Below, piece by piece: positions 48,321-60,436 of a stretch of 64,000 nucleotides of DNA. The translations under genes and the position numbers were made by a program. Where the stretch lies: assembly GCA_028532985.1 (NCBI GenBank), contig JANCIK010000002.1, forward strand, positions 3,410,001-3,474,000. The letters run 5' to 3'. Numbering within the stretch: position 1 is the first letter of the stretch; each line of letters starts with the position of its first letter. The notes under the pieces are model-generated. The model saw only the letters and a list, made by a program, of their open reading frames with translations, ran no database searches and was not told the origin of the DNA. The DNA comes from Stropharia rugosoannulata (taxonomy: Eukaryota > Basidiomycota > Agaricomycetes > Agaricales > Strophariaceae).

Positions 48321-49954
48321 ATGGAACTAACCTTTGTCACTGATCTGGGACAAACCTTCGTAGTTGAGATCGACCCAAATATGGAGTTGGAGAATGTCAT
48401 GGCACTTCTTGAGGCCGAGGTGAGTTCGCCTCTGACCCGGCAAGATCCCAAGTAGCAGCAAACATACTGACTTTTGAATGTCTTTCTCAGTCCTCGATTC
48501 CCGTGAGCGAACAAAGCATCTCGTATGAGGGGCGGGAATTACAGAATCCCAAAGCAACGATCCGTCAACTTGGAGTACAGGGGGAGAATGCTATGCTGCT
48601 CTTGCGGCGTAAAGTGGCTAATGTGGGCGGACGGTACGTAGTACTAAAGGGACCAACTATGCCGCCTCTTTACCATGCATACACTCAGGTCCATAGAACA
48701 AGATTCGGAGATGATGCGACTCCAGCTCCTGGGCGATCCTCAGCTCATGGCCGAGCTGCGGGCGGTACGCATGCTTTTTACCTACATGCGGACCAGTGAC
48801 TCATTGATATGCTCTCATGTCTAGACACAGCCAGAGCTTGCAGAGGCCGCGCAGTCAAATTCTGCACGTTTCGCCGAGCTGCTACGGCAGACGCGGGAAC
48901 GCCAGTACGGCGCGGAGCTAGCTCAGCAGCGCGAGATCGCGCGTCTAAACGCCGATCCCTACGACGTCGAGGCTCAGCGCAAGATCGAAGAAGCGATAAG
49001 GCAGCAGGCAGTCATGGAAAATATGGAACATGCGCTCGAATACTCTCCGGAGGCATTTGGGAGAGTTACAATGTTATAGTGAGTTGGGTTATGACATCAC
49101 TGCAGGCAGGAGTACTTACTACTGCAATCAGTATCCCACTAGAAGTCAATTCGCGCCCAGTGAAGGCCTTCGTGGATAGTGGCGCTCAACAAACCATCAG
49201 TAAATATTCTTTCCTTCCATAAGTCAAGCGTATACTGATAGTATTCCAGTGAGCCCAGACACAGCTGAAGCCTGTGGGTAAGGGAGCTCAACTTCAGTTC
49301 TATTACAATTTTATCCCTAACTCGTACAATTTTATCTAGCCTCATGCGTCTGCTGGACACAAGATTTGCAGGCATCGCTCGCGGCGTTGGGACAGCTAAA
49401 ATTCTGGGACGCATACACAGTGCCCAAATCAAGATTGCAGATCTGTTCCTTCCTTGCGCTATCACAATTATGGAGGTAAATATCTCGATCATTTTCTTTT
49501 CCGGGAACGAACGTATTTAATATAGTAATAGGGCCGGGACGTCGATCTCCTGCTTGGGCTCGACATGTTGAAAGCCCACCAGGCATGCATCGACCTGGAA
49601 AAGAATGTCCTCCGTATTCAAGGTAGAGAGGTGCGCTTCTTATCAGAGCACGAACTCCCTGAAAAGGCACGGGATCCCATCCATTTGGACCCTGCTACTG
49701 AAAGTCCTATTCCGCAAAGCACTGCACCTCCTGCGGCAGCAGCTTCGACGTCCTTCCCCGGTGGTGGCCGCAGCTTAGGTACTGCTCCAACCCCGAGGAC
49801 CACTGCTCCAACCCCTCAAAGAGCACCTAGTAATACTCACCCTGAACAAAGCATTCAGATGCTGATGGACCTTGGTGCTTCCCGAGAACTTGCTATCAGC
49901 ACATTAGACGCCTCAGGTGGTAATGTCGACGTCGCCGCATCACTTCTCTTCTAG
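48321..49954 (+). CDS. DDI1: DNA damage-inducible protein 1 (UBL-aspartic protease-UBA)
   Basis: Ubiquitin-binding shuttle and retroviral-like aspartic protease that cleaves highly ubiquitylated substrates at the proteasome. Exons 48321-48419, 48491-48633, 48689-48764, 48825-49078, 49132-49199, 49250-49277, 49340-49475 and 49532-49954 give 408 residues. All three classical domains are present: an N-terminal ubiquitin-like domain (residues 1-75), a helical middle (LLGDPQLMAELR, ADPYDVEAQRKIEEAIRQ), the protease with YIPLEVNSRPVKAFVDSGAQ (catalytic Asp206, DSG) and LLLGLDMLKAHQACIDL, and a C-terminal UBA (about 365-408, QMLMDLGASRELAISTLDAS). Between them lies a Pro/Ala/Thr-rich linker. The DSG loop is split by an intron directly after QQTI. 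It lies close to ATR, but no shared regulation can be inferred. Confidence 0.96.
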
Positions 49955-50155
49955 ACGTAGACTGAGGTTTACAAGCCGAACTAACAAAAATAATTGTGAT
50001 GTATATTGGAGAATTGTAACAGTAGTGTACAGTGCATGGACATCGAAAACGCTTGAAAGTGAGGAGTAGCAATATAAAATACAACAAACAGTGAAGCAAA
50101 GAAGAAATATGATGAGTACGACGAGAGCGTGATCATAAAAATAATAGGCAGTAAG

Positions 50156-51427
50156 TCATATAAGGCTGACCCTTGTCCGCACTAGACCACCTCGCCAGTT
50201 GTGCATCCCCGCTGAACGATGGTGTGACCATTCGCCCTGCATACGTGCAAACGCATCCTGAATATGTTCCGGGCGCAATGCCGTCCGTGCTTCTGCTGGC
50301 GGTAGGAATAGAGAGTTAACGGGTAGGGTGTATTCGACGTCTTCATCAGGACTGGCATCACGCCGTCGTTTCTCAGGCGAGCCACCATGCGTCGTTGCTT
50401 TTCTCTTGCCCATGACAGGAGACGTATAGTCATCCCGAAGGAATGACTCTTCCAAAGACTTCTTCACCGCGAGCCCTGCTAAAGTAAGTGATCGGACCAT
50501 TTCGAATGCTAAGAAACCGACAATATCGACAGTATCATCGTTCTGCTTCAGGTCAAGCTGCGAAGGGAGATTGAGGAAGTCTCTAAACCGCTTAGCTTTA
50601 CGATATGTAAATGAAGCTTGTCTACAGTCTGAATAGTGTTGATACTCTTCACGGGTCATCTGGCGGGTCGCATCATCGGCTTCCTAGTAGTACTTAAGCA
50701 TACACGGTCATAGCTTCATTAACAAGGAGCTCTCACCTTCAAGCGTTGAATAGAGGCTTCATGAGCCTCAATGTCATCCTCGTCTTCTTCATCGTCGGAT
50801 TGATGACCACTTTGTTTGAGAACCTCTGAATATATGGTGCTTATTTCCCATGGCAATTTAATTGTGATTTTGGAGGCCTTCGCAGTTAGCTTGTCTATTA
50901 AAAACAAATATGGAATACAACAGATATGTGAGGCATTAAGAACTTACCATCAGGTCCGTCATCCAAAGGTTCTACGTCGACAGCTGCACCACCGTCACCA
51001 CCTGAATCTTTCGCGTGCTTGCGGACGTCCTTCCATGATAAATACGTTCTTAAACGGTTCACTTTTCCTCGGTCATGACGAATGAGAAATATAAGATCTT
51101 CAGCGTTTAGATAGCGGGCTCCGCGTCGGCTTGCTAATGCGCGTGCTTGAACAATCTGAAACAGTAGCCACTTAACAAAGGCAGGATAGCACAGATAAAT
51201 AACTCACAAGTTCTATGAGCTGGCTTCTTACTATATCTTCGACGAGATTGACAGTGTCAATGTTTGGATCTTGCACCTCTCCAAAGACAAACATCTATAT
51301 AAGTCATCTGTTTGATGTAAAATAGTACATAGAAATATATGCGCACCATCTGTGATATTTCCTGGGTATACTTATACTCCCTGGTGGAGTTTCCGGCGTC
51401 ATTTGCTCCTTTCCTGTGGGTCGCCAT
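50156..51427 (-). CDS. SPT3: SAGA subunit Spt3
   Basis: Histone-fold protein of the SAGA coactivator that delivers TBP to promoters. Exons 51427-51347, 51294-51208, 51155-50948, 50894-50737 and 50683-50156 give 353 residues. The first histone fold is YKYTQEISQMMFVFGEVQDP, then DTVNLVEDIVRSQLIELIVQ and ARYLNAEDLIFLIRHDRGKVNRL. An acidic linker (DDEEDEDDIEAHE) follows. The second fold includes YRKAKRFRDFLNLPSQLDL and VDIVGFLAFEMVRSLTLAGL. A variable basic tail (VMGKRKATTHGGSPEKRRR) and the final WSHHRSAGMHNWRGGL close the protein. The start is the ATG at 51427, which gives a short polar leader before YKYTQEI, as in other Spt3 proteins. Convergent with DDI1, with 201 bp between stop codons. Confidence 0.95.
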
Positions 51428-51981
51428 AAGAGCTTCAAAAACTACAATAACAGGGATGGAAGTAGAGGTATTCTGCTCTTGTGCAGAATAAATAAGAGAG
51501 TCCTTAGATATTGGATGATTCAGAGATCTTGTGCTCTCGCATTGATGCAAGGATGAGCCGTGGTTAAGCACTGGCAGCATCGCGAGCGCCGAGCGCCGAG
51601 CATAGCTTAGTCACGTGCATCCCCCCCCCAGGATCATTCAACGAAGTCTATGTCTTGTTGCAAGCTTGTTGTGCACGATTTATTTTGATACTTTTGAGGC
51701 GGATTCCTCCTTTAATCGGCGAGATGGTGTCCTGACATATAGAAGATGAGCATTTTATTCGAAACCTATGTTACTGTAGAAGAAAAGCAGGAACAAACAT
51801 TGTAATTCAATTAAGTGTCTTCGGATCCAGGTTACAGGAGGTTACAGGTACCGCCGCAATTTATAAACTGTTCTACTAGCACATGCAAGAAGATGTTTGG
51901 TGCTACACGCCAAACGTAAACAGTAATATGATAAATATAAGTTTAGGCATACTATCTTGAAATCCAGCACTCAAGTTGCTC
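51428..51981. other. Spacer between SPT3 and GatB
   Basis: 554 bp between two minus-strand genes. Contains a run of C at about 51621-51629 and short imperfect duplications (GCGAGCGCCGAGCGCCGAG at about 51581). SPT3 promoter and GatB 3' flank. Confidence 0.4.
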
Positions 51982-54342
51982 TCAAGACGACTTGCACACT
52001 ATTTCTACCAACACACGACGTACAGCAAGAGCATCTGCCCGACCCCTACTGGAGCGCATGACATGCCCTACTAGCTTGTTGAGAACGTTTGTGTGACCTG
52101 CGCGCAAGGCATCAGCTTCGCTGGGTAAGGCAGCGACAGCAGCGGCACACAGAGCATGCAGCTCGGTGGACAGTGCCGTTGATTGCGTTGATAGCACAGG
52201 TAATGATAAAGTGGAGCTTGGTGCTGCACCTGAAGTCGAGGTAGCCTGGTCACCTATCTGGGACGGCAGAAGAGCGATAAGTTCTAGCTCTTCTGCCACC
52301 TCCCGGGTCGACTTTTGCGTAGGATGAGAAAGCATGTGGCGTAGAAGGTGCTTGCCAGAGGTGCCTATAGGTAGAAATATTAAAGAAGGGGATTCATTTA
52401 ATATCAGTGATTGACTGAAATGATAAAAAGAGAGCACTAACCAGTTATCACCTTTTCAGTGACTAAGTCAATCAATTCTCCGAACTGAGAAATAGAAAGC
52501 GTATTTTGAGAGAATTGCTCGTTTCGTGCGGCCAGTTGTCCAACGAGTTCATGCGTCAACCTTGTCGAAATAACAATTTAAAAGAAAAAGAACATCGTAG
52601 GTCATAAAACCTCACCAGTTCAGTACTACCGCCGGATCCCGCGCTTGATTTCCTTCCTTGCATACCGACTCAAACCATGCAACAGCACCGCAGCCGGTTT
52701 CACCATCCCAGCCTACAGCATTTCCGCTGTCTATTGCTATCAGGACATCGAGACCTATTGCTCTTGCTCTAGGATAGCGTTCAATGAGACGTGCTCTGGT
52801 ATGCTGAGGCAGAGCTGGTAAGGAAGCCCGTATGGAGGCAATGCGATCCTAGAAAAGGGACGCATTAGCTTTGTGTAAGGGGGAAATATCAAACTAGACA
52901 TACCTCGCTAATGTACACTACACCTAGATTAGCGTCTGGCATATACCGATAGTCGGGAGCGTCCTCTTTTGACCGCAAGCGGAATGTAGTGAAAGTATGC
53001 TCATCGAAACCTCGCGTTTCCTGAGGTACCGTCACTGGGGGCTGGTCGGATCCTGATATGGGGGTCGTGAGGAGTTCAATCTGCCGCTGTGCTTCGTGTG
53101 CTGTAATATAATATATTAATTATTCCATACAGGAGAAGGGATAATTCTTTTAGTCAAAGACCTTCAAGACGCACTTATAGCAGCCATCATAAATTTGACA
53201 CTATTCAGATTCTTGATTTCGCAACGAGTGCCAGGAGAATTCCCCTTTCTCCTAACAGAGACGTTAACATCACATCGCATTGAGCCCTATGCAGTATAAA
53301 GGTTAAAGGGGGATTATTCTGTCTAATGTCTGAAGAAGTACCTGTTCCATATTTCCATCACTCGAACCCATCGCGCGAAGCATGGCCTGAAGAGTGCGGA
53401 CATAGGCTCCAGCTTCTTCCGGCGATCTGTGCACTGGTACATCAAGGACATATTAATAAACACGACATACTTGGATAAAACACACCTAATATCTGGTTCA
53501 GAGACAATCTCCATAAGCCCTGTACCGGCGCGGTTTAGGTTGATGAAGGACAGTTGTTTACGGGCATTGAAGGTCGATTTAGCAGTATCCTATGAGGAAC
53601 CAAGCAAGGAGATACTTTTTAACGTTGAATTAGAATATATGGAAAAGTCACAGACCTGCTCAAGTTGGATCTGCTTTATTCTTACTGTGATAGACTCTGT
53701 ACCGGGTATATCGACCTGAAGAGTTCCTTTTTGAGCCAGCGGTGCTTCATTTGAGCTCTGATGAGTCGTTGCACAGAAAGAGCTATAACAACACTTACAA
53801 TACTGCTGAGTTATTTGATATCCGGACGGAAGGTCAGAGTAGAAGTAGTGCTTCCGGTCGAATGACGAACGCCTATTGATGTCACAGTTCAGTGCAAGAG
53901 CAGTTCGTAGTCCTAGATCCACGCAATTAGGGTTGAGGCGCTGGAAGTAGCTACATGAGTCTAACGATGGTCATTGGTACGACGAACACTCACTGGCAAT
54001 GTGCCCGGAAACGCGGCGTCAAACAGCGCGACAAAAGTATTTGGTAAAATTTCAGCGTTGCTATTCTCCGTATCTTTTAACAGGGGTTTATAAGGTTCAG
54101 AATACGCTCATTGTATTAAATGTGCAGAGAGTCGCACCCGAAAAGAGCTTGCAGCGGCTTTTGATCTGGGCATGGGTCTCAATGCCTACGATGACTTGCC
54201 AGCCAGGCCAGCGATTGTCTTCTTTGTAATCCCTCGTGTCATGAAACCCGCGACATAGAGTAAGCTGGTGCCTAGTGTAGCTGCACGGGATGTGGGCAAC
54301 AACAAGCGGTGCAAAAGACCGAACGACGCGTCGATGATTCAT
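51982..54342 (-). CDS. PET112: Mitochondrial glutamyl-tRNA(Gln) amidotransferase subunit B
   Basis: GatB subunit of the GatCAB-type complex that converts Glu-tRNA(Gln) to Gln-tRNA(Gln) in mitochondria. Eleven exons: 54342-54138, 54073-53994, 53940-53799, 53744-53656, 53589-53486, 53426-53342, 53286-53175, 53100-52904, 52848-52616, 52560-52442 and 52364-51982; 582 residues. The N-terminus ([19 protein letters not shown]) looks like a targeting peptide. Core motifs are [103 protein letters not shown] and [18 protein letters not shown]. The C-terminal YqeY-like tail follows ([21 protein letters not shown]). An in-frame ATG at 54468 exists, but its extra residues do not look like a leader. Confidence 0.93.
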
Positions 54343-55614
54343 GAGCCCAACTTCAATGCGCGTCCGAGACTCATTCCAAAGACAGAAAGAGATGACGTAA
54401 TCCAAGTTGACAAGGCTCAGGGACCGCAACATTTGCCTTGCATTTGCCCAACTTCCAACCAACGTCATGTTTCTTCATGTTTCCTTTGCAGGTTTTTTAG
54501 CACTGAAGTGCGAGTCGTAAATATCGTCACCCGGCTTCTATTAAGTATTCAACTATTTACGATCTCTGCACGTTCAACTATTCCCAAGTTAAAAATGACG
54601 ACAACTTGAAGAAGAAAAAAAAGTACCAACGAACTGCATACACGGCTGGGCTCTGTTATTCGTCAACAGACTGTTGACATGGTTCTATGCTTCAAAACTT
54701 GTACTAGCGGCTAGCCTATGTTGGCACAACTTGTTCACGACTCAGGCTCTAGTGGCCTGATTAGAGGTACTTGACCGATGCAGCCGCGCAGAGCCGCGCC
54801 CTATATCATGCATTCAGAAGAAACAAATATACCTCCGGTACAGAGCAGAAAAACTTTACGACTCAGCCGACGAGCTCCTTACAGGCTTCCTGCAAGCCCT
54901 GCACAAGCGATGAACAAGAATGGCTATGTACTTCAGAGGCGGCTCCAAGAGCCCGTTTATTGGACCCACGCGGCAGATTCCCCATCAAGAATTAGCATGT
55001 AAGGAAAGGTAACGACGAAAATGCTGTACTGTTGCAAACTTAGGGAGACGTATGTTAAGATAATCCCGAAATAATTGCAAGCCTAGCTTATCCAGTTGCG
55101 ATTGCATAGGTTCAAAGAGACTCTGCAGCGATAAAGGTATGCTCAAAGTATAACGATCAGAAGTGCAGATTCTTAACTTCAAGCTCGAAAGTGGCCAATA
55201 ACATGTGAAAATATACTGAGCTACTACGGTCACTTTTTTTTTTTTGTCTGCCCCTAGTACTATCGTCGTTTACGTGCACAGCACGGCTGATTTGTGGGCT
55301 TCGGATATCAGACCTCACCCATGGGCAATCACTGGACCAGTCGGACCAGGCTACCCACCGCAGGTTTGGACCCTTGGACCCTGTTAGATCTTGTCGAATC
55401 GGTTTGATCTGTTTAGATATCCTTACACGAGATGACACATATGAAAAAAGGTATTGCATGCGCTACGGTTGCCAAGTAGGCACACTACGCTCGCTGTCTA
55501 TGCCCGTTAAGCGGAGCTTTGAATGACGAGCTTTCTTTTGGTTAAAATGCAGCATATTCCATCTCCAGCATAGTTGCATATCATTTCAGATCCCTATTAA
55601 TTCCAGTAGCTCTA
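54343..55614. promoter_or_regulatory. Divergent region upstream of GatB and the terpene synthase
   Basis: 1,272 bp with no gene I can support. It holds the promoter of GatB at its left end and of the terpene synthase at its right end, a poly-A tract at about 54611-54622 and a poly-T tract at about 55228-55245. Confidence 0.4.
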
Positions 55615-56937
55615 ATGGCTATAGACGCAGAAGATAAGCGTTCTGTTACTCTTCAAATCCGCGATCCGTTGAGGCACTATCCCTGGCAGCGTCGTCTTAA
55701 TCCTCACTACTCGGTCTGCAAAAATGAGTCTGAAGCATGGTTTCGGCAATTCAATGTTTTCAGCCCGAAAGTTGAAAAGGCATTCATAGATTGCGATTTC
55801 TGTGGGTCCCCATATGCATCTCGTCATGCAGGCATTCTGAAGCAATTGGTTGCTTTAAGGCCTTCTTGGATCTTTGGCTTTCCCGTTGCTTGATCATGGT
55901 CAGTATCTTTGAAGAGCGACTCTCTTTTGTGTCACTCACTTCTAACATACAACATTATCAGAGGGATGTAGGATCGGCTGTGATCTGATGTGCCTTTTCT
56001 TCTTCCTCGACGACTGTACCGACGTCTCCGATACGCAAACGGCGCAATTTCAAGCGGGGATTGTAATGGACGCCTTCCGCAACCCTCATACACCCCGGGC
56101 GGAAGACGAATGGGTCGGAGGAAAGGTAGCGCGAGAGTCAGTAAGATCATCCCAAGAATTCTCAGTGTGCTCATGCAGGCTTTATGTGTATCCAGGTTCT
56201 GGCTTAATTATATCAAGTATTCAACGGAAAGCTCTCAACTCCAATTTCTCAAGACTTTCAAAGAGTACTTGGATGCAGTAGTACAGCAAGCCGCGGACCG
56301 ATCACAACATTATATCCGCGATATTGACAGCTACTTCCCGGTTCGCAGAAATACTATTGGCGCGAAGCCATGTTTCGCAGTCGTCGCACTACATATGAAC
56401 CTACCCGACTCAGTCCTTGAGCACCCAGTGATCGCAAAGATGACAGAGCTCGCATTAGATATGATTATTATCAGCAACGACCTCTTGTCGTACAAGAAGG
56501 AGTGAGTAACCGTTCTTTTGAGAGAATAGGTGGTTTCACATAGTCCCTTCATAGATACGACTGTGGTGATGATGGCCACAATTTCGTCACGATAGTCATG
56601 CAGCAGCATAGACTTGCGATACAAGAGGCCGTTGACTTTGTTTCTGACCTTCATGACGACCGTGTCTCCGAGTGTATGGAACTGTGGCAGCAGGTACCTA
56701 CATTTGTAGGACCTCTTGACCTCGACGTTAGAACGTATTGTCACGGACTGTGCAATTGGGTCCGCGCAAATGATGCGTGGAGCTGTGAGGTAAGTTCGAT
56801 GCGTCCCAGTCGGCAAAGTAGTATTGGAAGCCTGATAATCCTTCTCACCACAGACGATACGCTATTTGGGAAAGCACTCCGAGGAGTTCAGGAGAACTCG
56901 GCAGGTTGAATTGCAATTAAGATGCACGGTTGTTTGA
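55615..56937 (+). CDS. Sesquiterpene synthase (class I terpene cyclase)
   Basis: Exons 55615-55801, 55860-55898, 55962-56136, 56196-56501, 56555-56789 and 56854-56937 give 341 residues, the usual size of basidiomycete sesquiterpene synthases. The enzyme ionises farnesyl diphosphate with Mg2+. The metal-binding aspartate motif is DDCTD (92-96) and the NSE motif NDLLSYKKE (Asn228, Ser232, Glu236) is complete. Other hallmarks are [53 protein letters not shown] and the C-terminal Arg317-Tyr318 pair ([12 protein letters not shown]), which closes over the diphosphate. No splice-site or frame damage is needed; apparent stops fall in introns of 52-64 nt. The product cannot be predicted. No P450, oxidoreductase or transcription factor lies beside it within the window. 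Confidence 0.92.
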
Positions 56938-58240
56938 GCTGGTACAAAGTCATACTATGATCTTGAATGTTGCATTCATAACGAAAATTTTATTTATTCC
57001 GACGTTGATCTCGATGCACACTGCTTGTAAATGCTGCTCGCCTATTTATATCTGTCTACTTATCCACACAAGTTTGCCGAGATGACACTCATTTCGCAAG
57101 CGATATGCGTGTGTTGTGCGTCACGGTGTGAGTTGTAGAAACACGTCTAGACTACTACCTAGTTGTTCGTGTACATGGCGGTTGAGGTTTGCGCATCGTA
57201 ATGGGCCAGGATAATTTTTTTGCCGCGCTCAAATGTGAGATCTTGAGAATGCATTTCGGTGATGTCATTGCTGATACTACCGATGTTTTTGATAGTCAGA
57301 ACCAAATCAGAACTACAAGGTCCTACAGGTCCTGCGCAGAACTTTAGAATTTGTGGTAATTAAAGAAGTACGTCTTGAATCTATCCATGAAGGGCTCATT
57401 AAACGTCCTCGGGTGATGTTGTAGCTTAGTTGTATGGAAGCAGTTGTGGCTATGCCATATGTGTGTTCAAACTACTATATCCAAATTAAGTAAGTAGTGA
57501 GAGTGACCCGAATACTGACCATGTGTTTTGCATGTGTTGACCATGTGTCAATGAGAAAAACTTATGGTTTTATAAAGCACTGTTATATTATGTACTGTAG
57601 AAATAATTAGTATAAGCAGTAATCATCGTTTATTTCCCTAGTACTAGTACCCGTCCAAAACGTTCGCCATAAGGCATAATTCAAACTTGATTCTTATTAT
57701 TATATGTAAATTATATGGTTTGGGACTTATCGCAGTTAAATTTATGTACCAGGGTCTAGAATGTGCTATCTTAGCTTTCTAACACCTTATAGACTCCCTG
57801 CTAACCAACTATCTGAGTCCAGCCATGACCCGCGTAAGCGGAGCAATTGGATTGTTAGGCTTAAACATAGCTAAGTTAGTACCGCTAAGTTGCCGCTAAG
57901 TATTCTTGACGCCATCCCATAGCCATTATTGTATTAAGTCTAATGACGCTATATATTAGAGCAAAAATCAATGCTCACGATTGAAGTACCGGAGCACTTG
58001 GTATACACAAAGAAGGTGCTTCAAGCTGCCGGAGGCCTTGCGGAGCCGGCCGCGCGGATGTGCCTATCCATGGAGGTCACACGCGTTCCACGGCCCGGGC
58101 GAGTCGTAGTATGATGCATGCCATCCAAATCATCTCCTTTCCTCAACCACAACCTAGAACTGTACTTCCATTCCACATGTTGTAATACCGGTCCCTTCCT
58201 CCTCACCTTAGTCTCATATTTACGTCGACACAACTGTACC
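56938..58240. other. AT-rich intergenic stretch with short repeats
   Basis: 1,303 bp without a gene. Two copies of CCGCTAAGT lie at 57882 and 57893, and the part from 57.5 to 58.0 kb is AT-rich with several CTAAG-type motifs. It could be a decayed solo LTR, but I cannot pair its ends. Confidence 0.4.
57882..57901. repeat. Short direct repeat, CCGCTAAGT twice
   Basis: Two perfect 9-bp copies separated by TG, in AT-rich intergenic DNA. Confidence 0.7.
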
Positions 58241-60436
58241 ATGACTCTGCGCCATTTTCTGTCTTCCAATAGCTACGACGATCTACCGCAAATCTCAACA
58301 AAAACACTTATCGGAATTGTAGTGGCCATATCTGGAAATGTGCTTATATCTCTGGCTCTCAACCTGCAGAAGCTTGCGCATAAACGAGTGCAGGAGAGCA
58401 GACATGATCTGAATCAAGAGGAGCTGCCCTGTGCGAGATAATCTCAGCGGTTTCTGTCGATGCTGACATGTGTGTAGCCTTGCGTGGGTCCACGCTCCAC
58501 GAGCGTGCGGAGGAGAGTGTGCAAGATGAAGAAATCATCCGAGACGGCGTATTCTCAGCCCCTTCGTCGCAGGCAGACGCAGAACTCCAACCCCTTGTCC
58601 TGCATCCAGAGCACACGTCCCGAGACTACGGCACCGATGATAATATAATTTCAACTGTATCACCACAGAAATTTAAGCTACCATTCAACATTTCTCGCAA
58701 GCACAACAAGCATTCACCGAGCAAATATCTCATACCTGTAAATATCGTGACTCACGACGCCGCCCTGCATGGAATACCTACAGTGCCGAAACGAAAACGT
58801 TCCAAGGATAGTTCAACATCGGATGCCGTAAAAGATGGTGAAGGAGAGTATCTCAAATCGAAGCTATGGTAAATTACTATGCATGTTTGAACAGTGGACA
58901 CTGAACATGTTTGCCTTCTAAGGTGGATGGGCTTTCTTCTGATGAACATAGGTGAAATGGGTAACTTCATATCATACGCCTTCGCTCCAGCGTCTATAGT
59001 CGCTCCTTTGGGAACTGTACGCAGTTTTGTTCTAATAAAGAGAGAAGGCTAATGCCTTTTCAGTTTGCACTAATCGCAAATTGTTTCTTTGCACCACTGA
59101 TACTGCGGGAACATTTTCGCAAGGTAGGTAAAATAATGCCCGCAAAAGTCACATATGTGTTAAGTTAAATATGTTCCTAGCGCGATTTGCTGGGAGTCTC
59201 CATTTCTATTATAGGTGCTGTAACTGTCGTGCTTGCGTCCAAAGCATCTGACACTCGTCTTGATCCTGAAACTCTCATTCGAGCTATCTCTCAAACATCC
59301 TTCATAATATATTCGGCAGTATATGCTGCGGGTGCTATTTTCCTTGGTATACTTTCGGAGGGTCCTGTAGGCAGCTCGTGGGTCTTTGTAGACGTAGGAA
59401 TATGCGCCCTTTTCGGTATGTTCCCTGTGCACTGTCATAGCGAGGGGTTAATATTGTCGTTTATTATATGATTTTAGGAGGATTCACAGTTCTTTCTACG
59501 AAAGCACTTTCCACTTTGCTCACTCTGCAATGGATTGAAATATTCACCACATGGATAACATACCCTCTGGTTGCAGTACTGATATTAACGGGCGTCTTCC
59601 AGGTTCGTTACCTCAACCGCGCCTTAATGCGCTTTGATAGCAAAGTGAGCCAACATAATTTAGCCCGTCCTTACCACTGCTATAACCATGTCCTCTCTAC
59701 TGCAGGTTGTGATACCTGTTCAATTTGTGCTGTTCACTCTTTCTGCCATCACCGGTTCCGCCATCCTCTACGGAGACTTCCAAAAAGCGCGGTTTCACGA
59801 GATCGTCACTTTTCTGTACGGCTGCGCGGCGACTTTTGTGGGCGTCTTCATCATCGCTTGGACCCCAAAAGGCAATGAAGACAACGAGGCAGACGAGTCG
59901 GCCGACGACACTACCATCGACGCGGAGGCTGCTGTTGGCAGTCCAGAGCAGCTGCAGGGCGTGGGGCCCCTCTCCCGCGGGAACAGGGCGACTCTTGTTC
60001 TGCCCAGCAACGCAACGCCAAAGAACTCCCCAATGCTGCGACACCGGCAGAGCCTTATCGGGATCATGGGCATTTCTCCAGCGCAGGTACGTACCGTACG
60101 CTATGCAACCGGGTATATTATACGCGCTTGGCTGCGCCCTCGACACTATAATCTTTGTGCTGACACAGCACTCTTTTTTCTCTCTACCTTTAGCATCTGC
60201 TTCTTGTGCACAGTCCCCCTAGGGAGTCGGTATCGCTTCCTAAGCAATATCGGGACGACGATGTTACAAGTGATATTGAGCGGAGTGGCCGCGCGGTTGA
60301 GGGTACAGGTCGGAGGCGGACACAAAGCTGGATCGGCAATGAATATGCGGGTCGCGGCCGGGCGAGCGCTAGTGCTAGTCCCACACCGCATGGACGCCGT
60401 GGTGCAGGAAGGAAGGGCCATGCAGGAGTACCTTAA
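58241..60436 (+). CDS. NIPA-type magnesium transporter family protein
   Basis: Exons 58241-58430, 58478-58868, 58923-59016, 59064-59123, 59181-59415, 59478-59644, 59706-60086 and 60194-60436 give 586 residues. Belongs to the DUF803/NIPA superfamily of nine-helix membrane proteins, several of which carry Mg2+. Helix 1 is IGIVVAISGNVLISLALNLQ. After it comes an unusually long hydrophilic loop of about 130 residues. Then the family core resumes with WMGFLLMNIGEMGNFISYAFAPASIVAPLGT, FALIANCFFAPLILREHF, LLGVSISIIGAVTVVLAS and GGFTVLSTKALSTLL. The last helices are VVIPVQFVLFTLSAITGSAIL and FLYGCAATFVGVFIIA. The C-terminal 190 residues are polar and Ser/Gly/Arg-rich, probably cytosolic. The start at 58241 is the ATG nearest the first helix; an in-frame ATG further up would begin at 58118. 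Confidence 0.88.

Noticed and set aside
55802..55961. Apparent disruption of the terpene synthase between DCDF and the aspartate motif
   Set aside because: Two introns (55802-55859 and 55899-55961) around a 39-nt exon restore [11 protein letters not shown] and IGCDLM, so the gene is intact.
59697..60146. 149-codon minus-strand ORF opposite the NIPA-type transporter
   Set aside because: Antisense to conserved membrane helices; no recognisable motif.
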